A program made the translations under genes and the position numbers. DNA of 64,000 nucleotides from Blautia sp. (lineage in GTDB: Bacteria; Bacillota; Clostridia; Lachnospirales; Lachnospiraceae). Of the stretch, positions 33,268-41,486 are shown in pieces; positions within the stretch are counted from its first letter, which is position 1; the number at the start of each line of letters is the position of its first letter. The stretch is taken from the NCBI GenBank assembly GCA_017475035.1, contig JAFVGK010000180.1, positions 1 to 64,000 on the forward strand. The letters are read 5' to 3'. Below the pieces are notes generated by a model that was given only the letters and a program-made list of their open reading frames with translations, did no database searches and was not told the DNA's origin.

Positions 33268-35448
33268 ATGGAGCTTTTGAATGATAGAATAGATGTAGAA
33301 GAAAAAGAGGCGACCTCAGAGGAGATGGCTGAAGCTGCTGCCGGGAATAATGAGACGGAAGCACACGAATCAATGACAGAAGACGCCGTAAAAGAGACCG
33401 CATCTCAGGAATCGGAGCCCCAGGAAACCGGGAGTGAAACGGCATCCCCGGAGTCGATAACCGAAGAGGAAGAGGATGAGGAAGATTCATCCGAGGAGTC
33501 AGATACTGAGGAGGATGAGGAAGATTCATCCGAGGAGTCAGATACTGAGGAGGATGAGGAAGATTCATCCGAGGAGTCAGCCGCCGAAAAAAGTTTTTAT
33601 GGTGATCCGCGGCCTGCAGGTGAAGATTATATAGATGAAGAATCACCTCTGGATGAGGAGATGCCTTATGAAGAACAGCAGGCATATCGGTCTCAGCGTG
33701 CTTACGATCGGGATTTTGAGCGGCTGTTGGAGGATGAGACAGATGATGTAATCTTTTATGATGACCGCTTTATCGTAAAACGTGATCCCTACCATGCCAG
33801 ACAGTCGGAAACGCAGGGGCGTACCGGATCCCGGGAAGGAAGAGCAGAGCAAAGACAGAACCATGGCGAAGCATCATCTCAGGAAGGTGAACGTAAGGTA
33901 ACGCTTCCGCCGGGGAGACAGGATGGATATCCGGTCAGAAATCTGAGACCGAGATCGGCGCGTCCGAGACAGATCACGTATGTGGATATGTCCGTTCATG
34001 ATGAATATGTCCCTCCGCTGATAAAAAAGAAAAAAGGTCATAAAGGCGCTAAGGTTATGGCGGGGCTGCTTGGAATTGTAGTATTGCTGCTTGCGGCCGG
34101 TTATGCGGGATTATCCTATTACTATACGGATCACTTCTTTATTGGCACCAGAATCAACGGCATAGACAGTTCCAATATGACGCCCTATGAAGTGGAGCAG
34201 GCCATTGCAAAAAGATTCGATGATTATTCCATTTCCGTGGCGTCGAGAAATCAGGAAACGCAAACGATTCAGGGAAGCGCGATTGATTATTGCTATCTGT
34301 CGGATGGCGAGATATTGAAGCTTTTGCAAAGACAAAAACCATATGAATGGATCCGCGGCTTTTTTGATCGGACCAGTTATACGGTGGAAGAAAACGTCAG
34401 TTATAATAAAAAACTATTGCGCACACAATTAAGCAGTCTTGCATGTGCGCAGGAAGAAAATCAGGTTCCTCCGGTAAACGCATATATCACACGGGTAAAT
34501 GATGAGTTTGCGATCGTTCCCGAGACGGAGGGCAGCGATCTGAACTTAAAAGAAGCCTTTTATGCTTTGGATGAAGCGATTGAAGAAGGGGAAGCTTCCA
34601 TTGATCTGGATCAGGCCGGGGCATATGAAGCAGCGCAGCTGACCGGAGACAGCCCTGAGATCATAGGTATGCTGAACGCATATAATAATTATGCGAACGC
34701 CAGTATTACATATACTTTTGGGGATGACAGGGTGACCTTAAACGGTGATCAGCTTACGGATTGGCTGGAAGTGGATGAAAACGGACGTATTATTCAGGAT
34801 CCCGGTATTTTTATGGGGCATGTCTACGACTTTGTAGGGAACCTTGCAGCAGAACATGATACCGTCGGTACCACCCGCCCGTTTTACGCTTCGGACGGTC
34901 GTCTGGTATATGTGTACAGTTATGTTTTCGGCTGGCAGATCGATCAGGTAGCGGAAGCGGAGCACCTTGCAGCTGATATTGCGGGCGGAGCAGTGGTAAC
35001 CAGAGAGCCTGAATATGCGATGCGTGGTAATTCCTATGGGTTTAATGACCTTGGAGATACCTATATCGAAGTAGATATGGGAAATCAGCATATGTATTAT
35101 TACCAGAACGGCTATATTATTTTTGATTCCGATTTTGTCTCAGGGGATGTCACAAAAGAAGGACGCGCTACGCCGGAGGGAGTCTATTATCTGTACGGTA
35201 AACAAAGCCCCGCTGTCCTTCGCGGAGAACAGGATGAAAACGGGAAATATGAATATGAGACGGAAGTGGAATACTGGATGCCTTTTAACGGAGGCGTAGG
35301 TTTCCATGATGCTCCCTGGCAGCCTTACTTTGGCGGGGACCGGTATATGGGAGGCGGCTCCCATGGCTGTATCAATCTTCCTTCTTATGCTGCGGCAGAG
35401 CTTTACAATATCATCGGCTACGATGTGCCGATCGTCTGTTTCTATTAA
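33268..35448 (+). CDS. Membrane-anchored L,D-transpeptidase (YkuD) with acidic repeat tail
   Basis: A 726-residue peptidoglycan cross-linking enzyme. The first ~250 residues are cytoplasmic and very acidic, including a 13-residue repeat (EEDEEDSSEESDT) three times. One transmembrane helix is at about 264-284. Outside follow PG-binding-type domains (about 300-560) and a C-terminal YkuD domain with catalytic SHGCINLP (Cys701). YkuD enzymes form meso-DAP to meso-DAP bonds, which fits the ddh gene in this window. The start is ATG 33268, with GGGAGG a little far upstream (about 14 nt). Such a long acidic intracellular tail is unusual and could bind cytoplasmic partners. It lies downstream of hom with no terminator between. 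Confidence 0.92.
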   Translation: MELLNDRIDVEEKEATSEEMAEAAAGNNETEAHESMTEDAVKETASQESEPQETGSETASPESITEEEEDEEDSSEESDTEEDEEDSSEESDTEEDEEDSSEESAAEKSFYGDPRPAGEDYIDEESPLDEEMPYEEQQAYRSQRAYDRDFERLLEDETDDVIFYDDRFIVKRDPYHARQSETQGRTGSREGRAEQRQNHGEASSQEGERKVTLPPGRQDGYPVRNLRPRSARPRQITYVDMSVHDEYVPPLIKKKKGHKGAKVMAGLLGIVVLLLAAGYAGLSYYYTDHFFIGTRINGIDSSNMTPYEVEQAIAKRFDDYSISVASRNQETQTIQGSAIDYCYLSDGEILKLLQRQKPYEWIRGFFDRTSYTVEENVSYNKKLLRTQLSSLACAQEENQVPPVNAYITRVNDEFAIVPETEGSDLNLKEAFYALDEAIEEGEASIDLDQAGAYEAAQLTGDSPEIIGMLNAYNNYANASITYTFGDDRVTLNGDQLTDWLEVDENGRIIQDPGIFMGHVYDFVGNLAAEHDTVGTTRPFYASDGRLVYVYSYVFGWQIDQVAEAEHLAADIAGGAVVTREPEYAMRGNSYGFNDLGDTYIEVDMGNQHMYYYQNGYIIFDSDFVSGDVTKEGRATPEGVYYLYGKQSPAVLRGEQDENGKYEYETEVEYWMPFNGGVGFHDAPWQPYFGGDRYMGGGSHGCINLPSYAAAELYNIIGYDVPIVCFY
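33472..33581 (+). repeat. Tandem repeat, 39-bp unit x 2.8, inside the L,D-transpeptidase gene
   Basis: Units 33472-33510 and 33511-33549 are identical base for base, and a third partial unit starts at 33550. Each unit encodes 13 residues, so loss or gain keeps the frame. The identity, rather than mere codon similarity, suggests recent duplication. Confidence 0.9.
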
Positions 35449-35518
35449 GCGGCTATCTGAGCTTGCTGCAAAATAAGGCTTTATGTCTTGAATGCTTGAA
35501 TGACCGGCTAAGATGTAC

Positions 35519-35588
35519 AAAAAGGTTCACAGGTATACGGAAAAACCATCAGGATTTCCGCGGGCATCATACCTGTGAACCTTTTTCT
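35519..35588. terminator. Terminator between the L,D-transpeptidase and HAD genes
   Basis: AAAAAGGTTCACAGGTAT (35519-35536) pairs with ATACCTGTGAACCTTTTT (35569-35586). The loop holds an inner hairpin CGGAAA/TTTCCG. It is symmetrical enough to serve both convergent genes. Confidence 0.88.
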
Positions 35589-35614
35589 GAGATTGTATCA
35601 TTTTGATTCAGCCG

Positions 35615-35660
35615 AAAGCAATTCCATTGCGAAGCGTTTCGCAGAATCAGTTTTTGCCCG
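35615..35660 (+). repeat. Dispersed repeat family R2, copy 3 (partial)
   Basis: AAGCAATTCCATTGCGAAGCG followed by TTTCGCAGAATCAG matches the core of the copies at 10004 and 37453, but the GATGTAATC tail is missing. It lies just beyond the bidirectional terminator, in the 250-bp gap after the L,D-transpeptidase gene. Confidence 0.5.
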
Positions 35661-35698
35661 TGCAGGCGGCTTTTGATCATTGAGGTTCGGAACCTTGA

Positions 35699-36331
35699 TC
35701 AGTCGGGCTCCTTTATCAGCTGGATCAGTTCCGCAGGTTCATGGATATGGTGAAGCGCTTCCGGTACCTCTCCAAATCCATATGCGGCATGTATAAAAGA
35801 TACACCGGCCTCCTGGCATGCCAGATAGTCACCGTGTGTATCACCTACATACACGGGTGCGGTTAAATGATGTCGCGTGACGATCTCCCTGATGTTGGAA
35901 GCCTTTGCAAATCCGGTATCACCGGGGCAAAGATGATCCGTGACAAAGGAGGACAGCCCGGTTTTCTTTAAAAAAACCTCAATATAGCCTGCTTCGCAAT
36001 TGCTGACGATAAACAGAGGATATTCTTTGGAAAGCTCCCGGAAAACAAAAGGAATCCCGTCGTATAACAGCTTCTGATCCGTTGCAAGGATTGCTTCGTG
36101 CTCTCTTTGGCAGCAAAGATCAATCAACCGAAGCTGTTCCTTTTCAGATTTGTCAGGAAAGATCTGTTTTGCGATATCCGGTAAAAGCTGTCCGAACAGA
36201 TGTGTCAGATCTTCGGCAGTGATGGTGATGTCAAGTTTCTCCTCGTCTTTCAGGTAATGCGTCCAGGCATCAGCCACAACAGGAGTGGTGTTCCAGAGCG
36301 TTCCGTCGATATCAAAGATAATGCCGTCCAT
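35699..36331 (-). CDS. HAD family hydrolase, phosphoglycolate phosphatase-like
   Basis: A 210-residue HAD phosphatase with motif I FDIDGTLWNT (nucleophile Asp), motif II IVSNCE, Lys in GFAKASN and motif IV GDTHGDYLACQEAG. The helical cap of about 70 residues after motif I is typical of the phosphoglycolate/beta-phosphoglucomutase branch. It probably removes phosphate from a small metabolite; the substrate is not predictable. It is divergent from mutY with its own promoter. Confidence 0.9.
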   Translation of the reverse strand: MDGIIFDIDGTLWNTTPVVADAWTHYLKDEEKLDITITAEDLTHLFGQLLPDIAKQIFPDKSEKEQLRLIDLCCQREHEAILATDQKLLYDGIPFVFRELSKEYPLFIVSNCEAGYIEVFLKKTGLSSFVTDHLCPGDTGFAKASNIREIVTRHHLTAPVYVGDTHGDYLACQEAGVSFIHAAYGFGEVPEALHHIHEPAELIQLIKEPD

Positions 36332-36363
36332 GGATAAAGTTCCTTTCTTCTATAAATATAAAA

Positions 36364-36391
36364 AGTATAGCAGGATTCTTTGAAATTGCAA
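36364..36391 (-). promoter_or_regulatory. Promoter of the HAD phosphatase gene
   Basis: On the minus strand TTGCAA (36391-36386), a 16-nt spacer and TATACT (36369-36364), about 30 nt before the start codon. Confidence 0.6.
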
Positions 36392-36412
36392 GGAAAGAAA
36401 TAACGGACAGAT

Positions 36413-37450
36413 ATGAAATCTTTTGCGCCTTTACTGATCGAATGGTATCACCGGAATAAGCGAAGCCTGCCCTGGCGCGGCCAGCATCAGGCGTATTACA
36501 CCTGGGTTTCTGAAATCATGCTGCAGCAGACCCGGGTAGAAGCTGTAAAGCCGTATTTTTTACGGTTTGTGGAGGAGCTGCCGGATGTATTTGCGCTGGC
36601 TGATTGCGACCCTGACCGGCTTTTAAAGCTCTGGGAGGGATTGGGATATTACAGCCGGGTGAAAAATATGCAGGAGGCGGCAAAAACGATCACCACAGAA
36701 TATCATGGTGTAATTCCTGATTCCTTTGATGCTTTGCTGAAGCTGAAAGGAATTGGCAGATATACGGCTGCGGCGATTGCTTCGATTGCTTACGGAGAAA
36801 AGGCTGCCTGCGTGGACGGGAATGTATTGCGCGTTTTCATGCGGTTGACGGAAAACCCTGCGGATATCAGAAAAGCGGCAGTAAAACGAGAGGTTGAAAA
36901 AGAATTAGAAGAAATGATGCCGGCGGAGGCTCCGGGAGATTTTAATCAGGCGATGATGGAACTCGGAGCTTTGATCTGCGTACCGAACGGCTTGCCTAAA
37001 TGCGGGGAATGTCCATTGAGAAGACAGTGCCTTGCCTTTCTTCATGATACCGTATCTTTGTATCCGGGCAAAACGGCTGCAAAGGAGCGGGAAAAAGAAG
37101 ACCGCACAATCCTGATTCTTCAGGATGAAGAAGGCACTGCAGTGAGGAAACGCCCGCCAGGTGTCGTTTTGGCCGGACTGTATGAACCGGTCAACATCCC
37201 GGGGCATTTGTCGGAGCAGGAGGTTCAGGCCTGGGCAGAACGCGCGGGGCTTCACCCGATTGAAATAGAAGCATTGCCCGCGTCCCGACATGTGTTCACG
37301 CACCTGGAATGGAGGATGAAAGCGTATCGTATTCGTGTGGGAACATTGGAGGGCATAGAAAACAAAGAAGTGCCTGCCCTGGTTCGTATGAAAAAAGAAG
37401 AATATGCGATACCGTCGGCATTTCGGGCATATAAAGATATGATTTATTAA
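36413..37450 (+). CDS. mutY: A/G-specific adenine DNA glycosylase MutY
   Basis: A 345-residue repair enzyme that removes adenine mispaired with 8-oxoguanine. It shows the catalytic Glu in SEIMLQQTRVE, the helix-hairpin-helix LKGIGRYTAAAI, the catalytic Asp in VDGNVLRV, four Cys of the iron-sulfur cluster (CVPNGLPKCGECPLRRQC) and a C-terminal Nudix-like domain that recognises oxidised guanine (HVFTHLEWRMKAY). The ribosome site is weak (AAGGAAAG, 14 nt upstream). Confidence 0.96.
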   Translation: MKSFAPLLIEWYHRNKRSLPWRGQHQAYYTWVSEIMLQQTRVEAVKPYFLRFVEELPDVFALADCDPDRLLKLWEGLGYYSRVKNMQEAAKTITTEYHGVIPDSFDALLKLKGIGRYTAAAIASIAYGEKAACVDGNVLRVFMRLTENPADIRKAAVKREVEKELEEMMPAEAPGDFNQAMMELGALICVPNGLPKCGECPLRRQCLAFLHDTVSLYPGKTAAKEREKEDRTILILQDEEGTAVRKRPPGVVLAGLYEPVNIPGHLSEQEVQAWAERAGLHPIEIEALPASRHVFTHLEWRMKAYRIRVGTLEGIENKEVPALVRMKKEEYAIPSAFRAYKDMIY

Positions 37451-37452
37451 AT

Positions 37453-37505
37453 GATTACATCGACAAAAGCCTGATTCTGCGAATCGCTTCGCCGTGGAGC
37501 TGTTC
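37453..37505 (-). repeat. Dispersed repeat family R2, copy 4
   Basis: Immediately after the mutY stop. Its reverse complement reads GAACAGCTCC, then GCGAAGCGATTCGCAGAATC, then AGGCTTTTGTCGATGTAATC, and matches the copy at 10004-10057 over its whole length with few changes. GATTC-GCA-GAATC can fold into a hairpin. Confidence 0.65.
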
Positions 37506-37569
37506 GGAATCCAATTATTTTCACAGAAAGATTTACGAAATCAGGTGCAGTTACAGGAGGTTATCATAG

Positions 37570-38586
37570 ATGAAATTATTGAGTATTGCAGTACCTTGTT
37601 ATAATTCCCAGGATTATATGGAAAAGTGTATTCACTCCCTGCTCCCGGGTGGAGAAGAAGTTGAGATTCTCATTGTCGATGACGGATCAAAGGATCATAC
37701 TGCTGAGATTGCGGATCGACTTGCCGCAGAGCATCCGACGATCATACGTGCCATTCATCAGGAGAACGGAGGGCATGGAGAAGCGGTCAATACAGGAATT
37801 GCCAACGCCACAGGCTTATATTTTAAGGTTGTGGACAGTGATGACTGGGTAGGAGAGGAAGCGTATCAGGAAATTCTGAATACGCTTAGGCAGCATCAGG
37901 AAGAGGCTGATCAGCTGGATCTGGTAATAAGTAATTACATCTATGATAAACAGGGGGCTGTAAGAAAGAAGGTTATGCAGTTCCGAAAATCCTTCCCGAA
38001 AAATCAGGTGTTTGGCTGGGAGGAGACCCGGAGGCTGCCTGCAGGGAAATATCTGCTGATGCATACGCTGATTTATCGCAGACAGCTGCTGCTTGACTGT
38101 GGGCTTCATCTTCCCGCCCATACCTTCTATGTGGATAATCTGTTCGCATATGAACCACTTCCTTATGTGAAAAAGATGTATTATGTGGATGTGGATTTTT
38201 ATCACTATTTTATCGGAAGAGAAGATCAGTCCGTCCATGAAAGTGTGATGATTCGAAGAATTGAACAACAGCTGAAGGTGAATCGCCGGATGATAGAAGC
38301 CTACGGGGAGCATGATTATTCGGATAAGCATTTAAAGAAGTACATGATCAGCTATGCTAATATTATTACAACGGTTTCCTCCATCATGCTGATCCGGTCC
38401 GGGACAGAAGATGCACTGGAGAAGAAAAAACAGCTGTGGCAATACATAAAAGAAACCAATCCTTCCTTATACCGGGCGTTTCGCTGCAGTCTGACCGGTT
38501 TTATTATAAATCTGCCCGGGAGTGTGGGAAGATTCATTGCGGTTATCGTTTATAAGATTACACAAAAGATATATGGATTTAACTGA
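37570..38586 (+). CDS. Glycosyltransferase family 2
   Basis: A 338-residue GT-A fold transferase: SIAVPCYNSQDYMEKCIHSLL, IVDDGSKDHT, ENGGHGEAVNTGI and the metal-binding VVDSDDW. These enzymes move a sugar from a nucleotide donor to a lipid, protein or polysaccharide. The C-terminal 100 residues are basic and hydrophobic and may touch the membrane. CAGGAGG lies before the ATG. It is a single gene with no polysaccharide cluster around it, so the acceptor is unknown. Confidence 0.93.
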   Translation: MKLLSIAVPCYNSQDYMEKCIHSLLPGGEEVEILIVDDGSKDHTAEIADRLAAEHPTIIRAIHQENGGHGEAVNTGIANATGLYFKVVDSDDWVGEEAYQEILNTLRQHQEEADQLDLVISNYIYDKQGAVRKKVMQFRKSFPKNQVFGWEETRRLPAGKYLLMHTLIYRRQLLLDCGLHLPAHTFYVDNLFAYEPLPYVKKMYYVDVDFYHYFIGREDQSVHESVMIRRIEQQLKVNRRMIEAYGEHDYSDKHLKKYMISYANIITTVSSIMLIRSGTEDALEKKKQLWQYIKETNPSLYRAFRCSLTGFIINLPGSVGRFIAVIVYKITQKIYGFN

Positions 38587-38594
38587 AAAGGAAC

Positions 38595-38644
38595 AAAAAG
38601 CCTATATCCCACGCAAGACGCCAGGCATGGGATACAGGCTTTTT
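38595..38644. terminator. Bidirectional terminator between the GT2 and PAP2 genes
   Basis: AAAAAGCCTATATCCCA (38595-38611) pairs with TGGGATACAGGCTTTTT (38628-38644) with one internal mismatch region, between two convergent genes. Confidence 0.87.
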
Positions 38645-38672
38645 ACCTTAGCTGTTATGTTTTTATATCCTC

Positions 38673-39359
38673 TTATCTGCGAGGCAGGGATTTTCCTCCC
38701 TCGGCGTATGCAAGCTGTCCGACTTTGACTTCCTGCGGTGTATAGAAAATCACATATCCAAGCATAGCCATAGCTGATCCGAGAGCGACATCGATTACGG
38801 AATGCTGCTTTAAGAACATCGTCGCTAAAATGATGGTAATGCACAAAACCAGAGAACTGACGGATATAACCGGGTATTTTTTCAACTGCATGCTGTGGGC
38901 TATCGCCATATGACAGGCCAGAGAATTAAATACATGGATGCTCGGAAGGACGTTCGTCGGAGTATCGGTGGCGTAGAGCCATCTGACGATGGGAGTGAAA
39001 ACGCTTGTGTCATCGAGAACGAGAGGTCTTAACTCCTGCATATTCGGGTATACATAGGATACCACAAGAAAAATGCTCATGCCGATCATCAGATTTGAAA
39101 TCAGACGATAATATTCACCCTTGGTTTCCGCAAAAAGAATAAACAACACGGTAACCAGAATATATGGGAACCACAGCATATACGGGATGATAAATGCCCC
39201 ACAGAATGGGATCATGTCATCCAGCGGCATATGAACAACATGATATTCATAAACCTGCCGGGACTCCAGCATACTGAAAAGGATACAGTATATGATCATA
39301 TAAAGCAGAATAATACCGCCACGACGATAATGCAGGCAGAAGGAACCAACCTTTCGCAT
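38673..39359 (-). CDS. PAP2-type membrane phosphatase
   Basis: A 228-residue integral membrane protein with five to six helices. The PAP2 motifs are present in the shorter form used by inositol-phosphotransferase-like members: PSIHVFNS, then KQHSVIDVALG with the catalytic His and Asp. It probably dephosphorylates a lipid phosphate such as phosphatidic acid or undecaprenyl pyrophosphate at the outer face. AAGGAG lies 8 nt before the ATG, in a repeated AAAGGAGTTTAAGGAG stretch. A TATAAT-like box at 39481-39476 may be its -10. Confidence 0.88.
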   Translation of the reverse strand: MRKVGSFCLHYRRGGIILLYMIIYCILFSMLESRQVYEYHVVHMPLDDMIPFCGAFIIPYMLWFPYILVTVLFILFAETKGEYYRLISNLMIGMSIFLVVSYVYPNMQELRPLVLDDTSVFTPIVRWLYATDTPTNVLPSIHVFNSLACHMAIAHSMQLKKYPVISVSSLVLCITIILATMFLKQHSVIDVALGSAMAMLGYVIFYTPQEVKVGQLAYAEGGKSLPRR

Positions 39360-39605
39360 AATGAAAACTCCTTAAACTCCTTTCATAGATTGTAAACATA
39401 GCATATAACGCAGCAAAACAGATGGAATAAATGTTTTGTCACGAATACATAATATATTCTTAATGTTTAACGGATATTATATCACAGGTTTCCTTCTTTG
39501 GAAAGAGGGAAAAGCGAAAGAAAAATGGGAGAAACAAGAATGCTTTTTAGCATTTTGCCCAGAGGAATTTGCGTAAAATATAGAAGGCCTGATTAAATTT
39601 CTGTC

Positions 39606-39674
39606 TTAACCTTTCACTGCCCCGGCCATAGCTCCTTCAATAATATGATACAGAGGATACAGATCAGGATTCCT
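39606..39674 (-). pseudogene. Relic of the 3' end of a sugar ABC permease gene
   Basis: A 22-codon open stretch on the minus strand reads NPDLYPLYHIIEGAMAGAVKG and then stops. The ending GAMAGAVKG is the common C-terminus of carbohydrate ABC permeases (compare GIMAGSVKG of the intact permease at 18107-19021). Nothing upstream of it codes for the rest. It is very short, so chance cannot be excluded. Confidence 0.45.
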
Positions 39675-39713
39675 TTAAGCAGTGAAGCTCTAAAAAAATA
39701 TTTGAAAGACCAC

Positions 39714-39742
39714 TTGACACGCATACTGCTTTATGGTATTGT
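39714..39742 (+). promoter_or_regulatory. Promoter of infC-rpmI-rplT
   Basis: TTGACA (39714-39719), a 17-nt spacer and TATTGT (39737-39742). It gives the infC mRNA a leader of about 300 nt. In the rest of the gap 39360-40051 I see only the permease relic, a small AATGC/GCATT hairpin near 39540, and the leader itself. Confidence 0.8.
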
Positions 39743-39845
39743 AGCACAGGTAAAGAAAGCAGAGTTCCGCTCTCACCATAGCACTCCGTGTGACTATGGT
39801 TTATACTATGTCAACTCCCTTTTTAATGGGGGTCTCTATGTATGT

Positions 39846-39873
39846 GTGCGGGCTTTGTCTGCACTATTTTTTT
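39846..39873 (+). terminator. Attenuator terminator in the infC leader
   Basis: GTGCGGGC (39846-39853) pairs with GTCTGCAC (39857-39864), using two G-T pairs, followed by TATTTTTTT. It lies about 100 nt into the leader, after CCATAG/CTATGG and ACTCCC/GGGGGT hairpins. In Bacillus subtilis the infC operon is attenuated by L20 binding to the leader; a similar control is likely here, but the L20 site is not identified. Confidence 0.65.
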
Positions 39874-40051
39874 GCCGTTTCACAGATTTTCCATGATGCC
39901 ATGGACGGATGGGTCGGGGATTGGGTGCACCAGGGAGAGGCATCCAAGCAGTTTCACCAGGCGGTGGCAGGTTGATCATCATCGATACGCATCCGAGCCG
40001 GCCGGGACAGTCCGGCGGCTGCCACAGATTCAGGTATGGAGGTAAAAGACA

Positions 40052-40558
40052 ATTAGCAATTTAATGATTAATGAGCAGATTAGGGACAGGGAAGTGCGCC
40101 TGGTTGGCTCAGACGGAGCGCAGCTCGGTATCGTTTCTTCCAGAGAGGCATTGCAGAAGGCACAGGAAGCCGGATTGGATCTGGTGAAGATTGCACCTCA
40201 GGCAAAGCCGCCCGTGTGTAAGATTATTGATTATGGCAAATACCGTTATGAGCTTGCGAGAAAAGAAAAAGAGGCCAAAAAGAAGCAGCGGACGATAGAG
40301 ATTAAAGAAGTCCGTCTGTCGCCAAACATCGATACCAATGACCTGATGACAAAAGCAAGCGCGGCGAGGAAGTTTCTGACAAAAGGCGACCGCGTGAAGG
40401 TGACCTTGCGCTTCCGCGGCAGAGAGATGGCACATATGGCCAGCAGCAAGCATGTCCTGGATGATTTTGCCCAGCAGCTTTCGGATATTGCCGTCGTAGA
40501 GAAGCCGCCCAAGGTAGAGGGCAGGAGCATGACCATGTTCTTGTCTGAGAAACGGTGA
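40052..40558 (+). CDS. infC: Translation initiation factor IF-3
   Basis: A 168-residue IF-3 (MINEQIRDREVRLVGSDGAQLG at the N-domain, and KVTLRFRGREMAHM in the C-domain), which keeps ribosomal subunits apart and checks the start codon. I place the start at ATT 40052. GGAGG (40038-40042) lies 9 nt before ATT, whereas the first in-frame ATG (40064) is 21 nt away. An AUU start is the classical device by which IF-3 limits its own synthesis. It is first in the infC-rpmI-rplT operon, behind an attenuated leader. Confidence 0.93.
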   Translation: MSNLMINEQIRDREVRLVGSDGAQLGIVSSREALQKAQEAGLDLVKIAPQAKPPVCKIIDYGKYRYELARKEKEAKKKQRTIEIKEVRLSPNIDTNDLMTKASAARKFLTKGDRVKVTLRFRGREMAHMASSKHVLDDFAQQLSDIAVVEKPPKVEGRSMTMFLSEKR

Positions 40559-40587
40559 GAAACACGTAGATAAAGGAGGAATACACT

Positions 40588-40785
40588 ATGCCTAAGATGA
40601 AGACCTGCAGATCAGCAGCGAAGCGTTTCAAAGTTACCGGTTCCGGTAAGCTGGTTCGCAATAAAGCGTACAAGAGCCATATCCTGACCAAGAAATCTCA
40701 GAAGAGAAAGAGAAACCTGAGAAAAGATACGGTCGTCGATCAGACAAACGTAAAGAACATGAAGAAGGCTATGCCTTATCTTTGA
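40588..40785 (+). CDS. rpmI: 50S ribosomal protein L35
   Basis: A 65-residue basic protein with the L35 opening [20 protein letters not shown] and full family length. AAAGGAGG lies 8 nt before the ATG. It lies between infC and rplT, the standard order. Confidence 0.98.
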   Translation: MPKMKTCRSAAKRFKVTGSGKLVRNKAYKSHILTKKSQKRKRNLRKDTVVDQTNVKNMKKAMPYL

Positions 40786-40820
40786 TGAATAAGATCGACG
40801 ATATACAGGAGGGATAAAAA

Positions 40821-41177
40821 ATGGCAAGAATTAAAGGCGGTTTGAACGCAAAGAAAAAACACAATCGTGTATTGAAGCTCGCAAAGGGCTATAGAGGAGC
40901 AAGGTCAAAGCAGTACAGGATCGCGAAGCAGTCCGTTATGCGCGCACTCGCATCATCCTACGCAGGCAGAAAGCAGAGAAAGCGTGACTTCCGTAAGCTG
41001 TGGATTACCCGTATCAATGCGGCGGCAAGGATCAATGGCATTTCCTACAGCAAGCTGATGTATGGCCTGAAGGTTTCCGGTATCGAGATCAACCGCAAGA
41101 TGCTCGCTGACATGGCTGTCAACGATGCAGAGGGCTTCGCAGCTCTGGCTGAGATCGCAAAGAAGGCAGTTGCATAA
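40821..41177 (+). CDS. rplT: 50S ribosomal protein L20
   Basis: A 118-residue L20: [20 protein letters not shown], then [16 protein letters not shown] and [21 protein letters not shown]. It is an early 23S rRNA assembly protein and the likely autoregulator of this operon. AGGAGG precedes the ATG, and a terminator follows 40 nt after the stop. Confidence 0.98.
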   Translation: MARIKGGLNAKKKHNRVLKLAKGYRGARSKQYRIAKQSVMRALASSYAGRKQRKRDFRKLWITRINAAARINGISYSKLMYGLKVSGIEINRKMLADMAVNDAEGFAALAEIAKKAVA

Positions 41178-41217
41178 ATATTTGCAGAAGGCCAAGGCGA
41201 GTATTGAGAGAATGATA

Positions 41218-41261
41218 AAAAAAGCAGCAGGTGTAAAAGAGACACCGGCTGCTTTTTTTAT
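41218..41261 (+). terminator. Rho-independent terminator of infC-rpmI-rplT
   Basis: AAAAAAAGCAGC (41218-41229) with an inner GGTGT/ACACC pairs to GCTGCTTTTTTT (41249-41260). Between it and the pseudogene (41262-41486) I see nothing convincing. Confidence 0.9.
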
Positions 41262-41486
41262 GGCTGAGGCGGAGTTGTTTGCTTATTGTCGCGAAGCAAC
41301 AGCGAGAGGAAAATGGTAAGGATGAGAAGTAACAAAAGATGACCATACAAAGTCGCTCTTGATAAAGAATCCGGTGAACGGTATACTTAAACTATCTTCT
41401 TTCGTATAGGTTTTTTCGCTCTGCACTCTGACAGAATACAAAAGCGGAGCGGACAAATTTAAAGACAAAAGCACATGGAGATAAAA

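Noticed and set aside
33472-33581. CRISPR-like array
   Set aside because: Repeats are contiguous, in frame and without spacers: a coding minisatellite. No CRISPR array or cas gene is present in the window.
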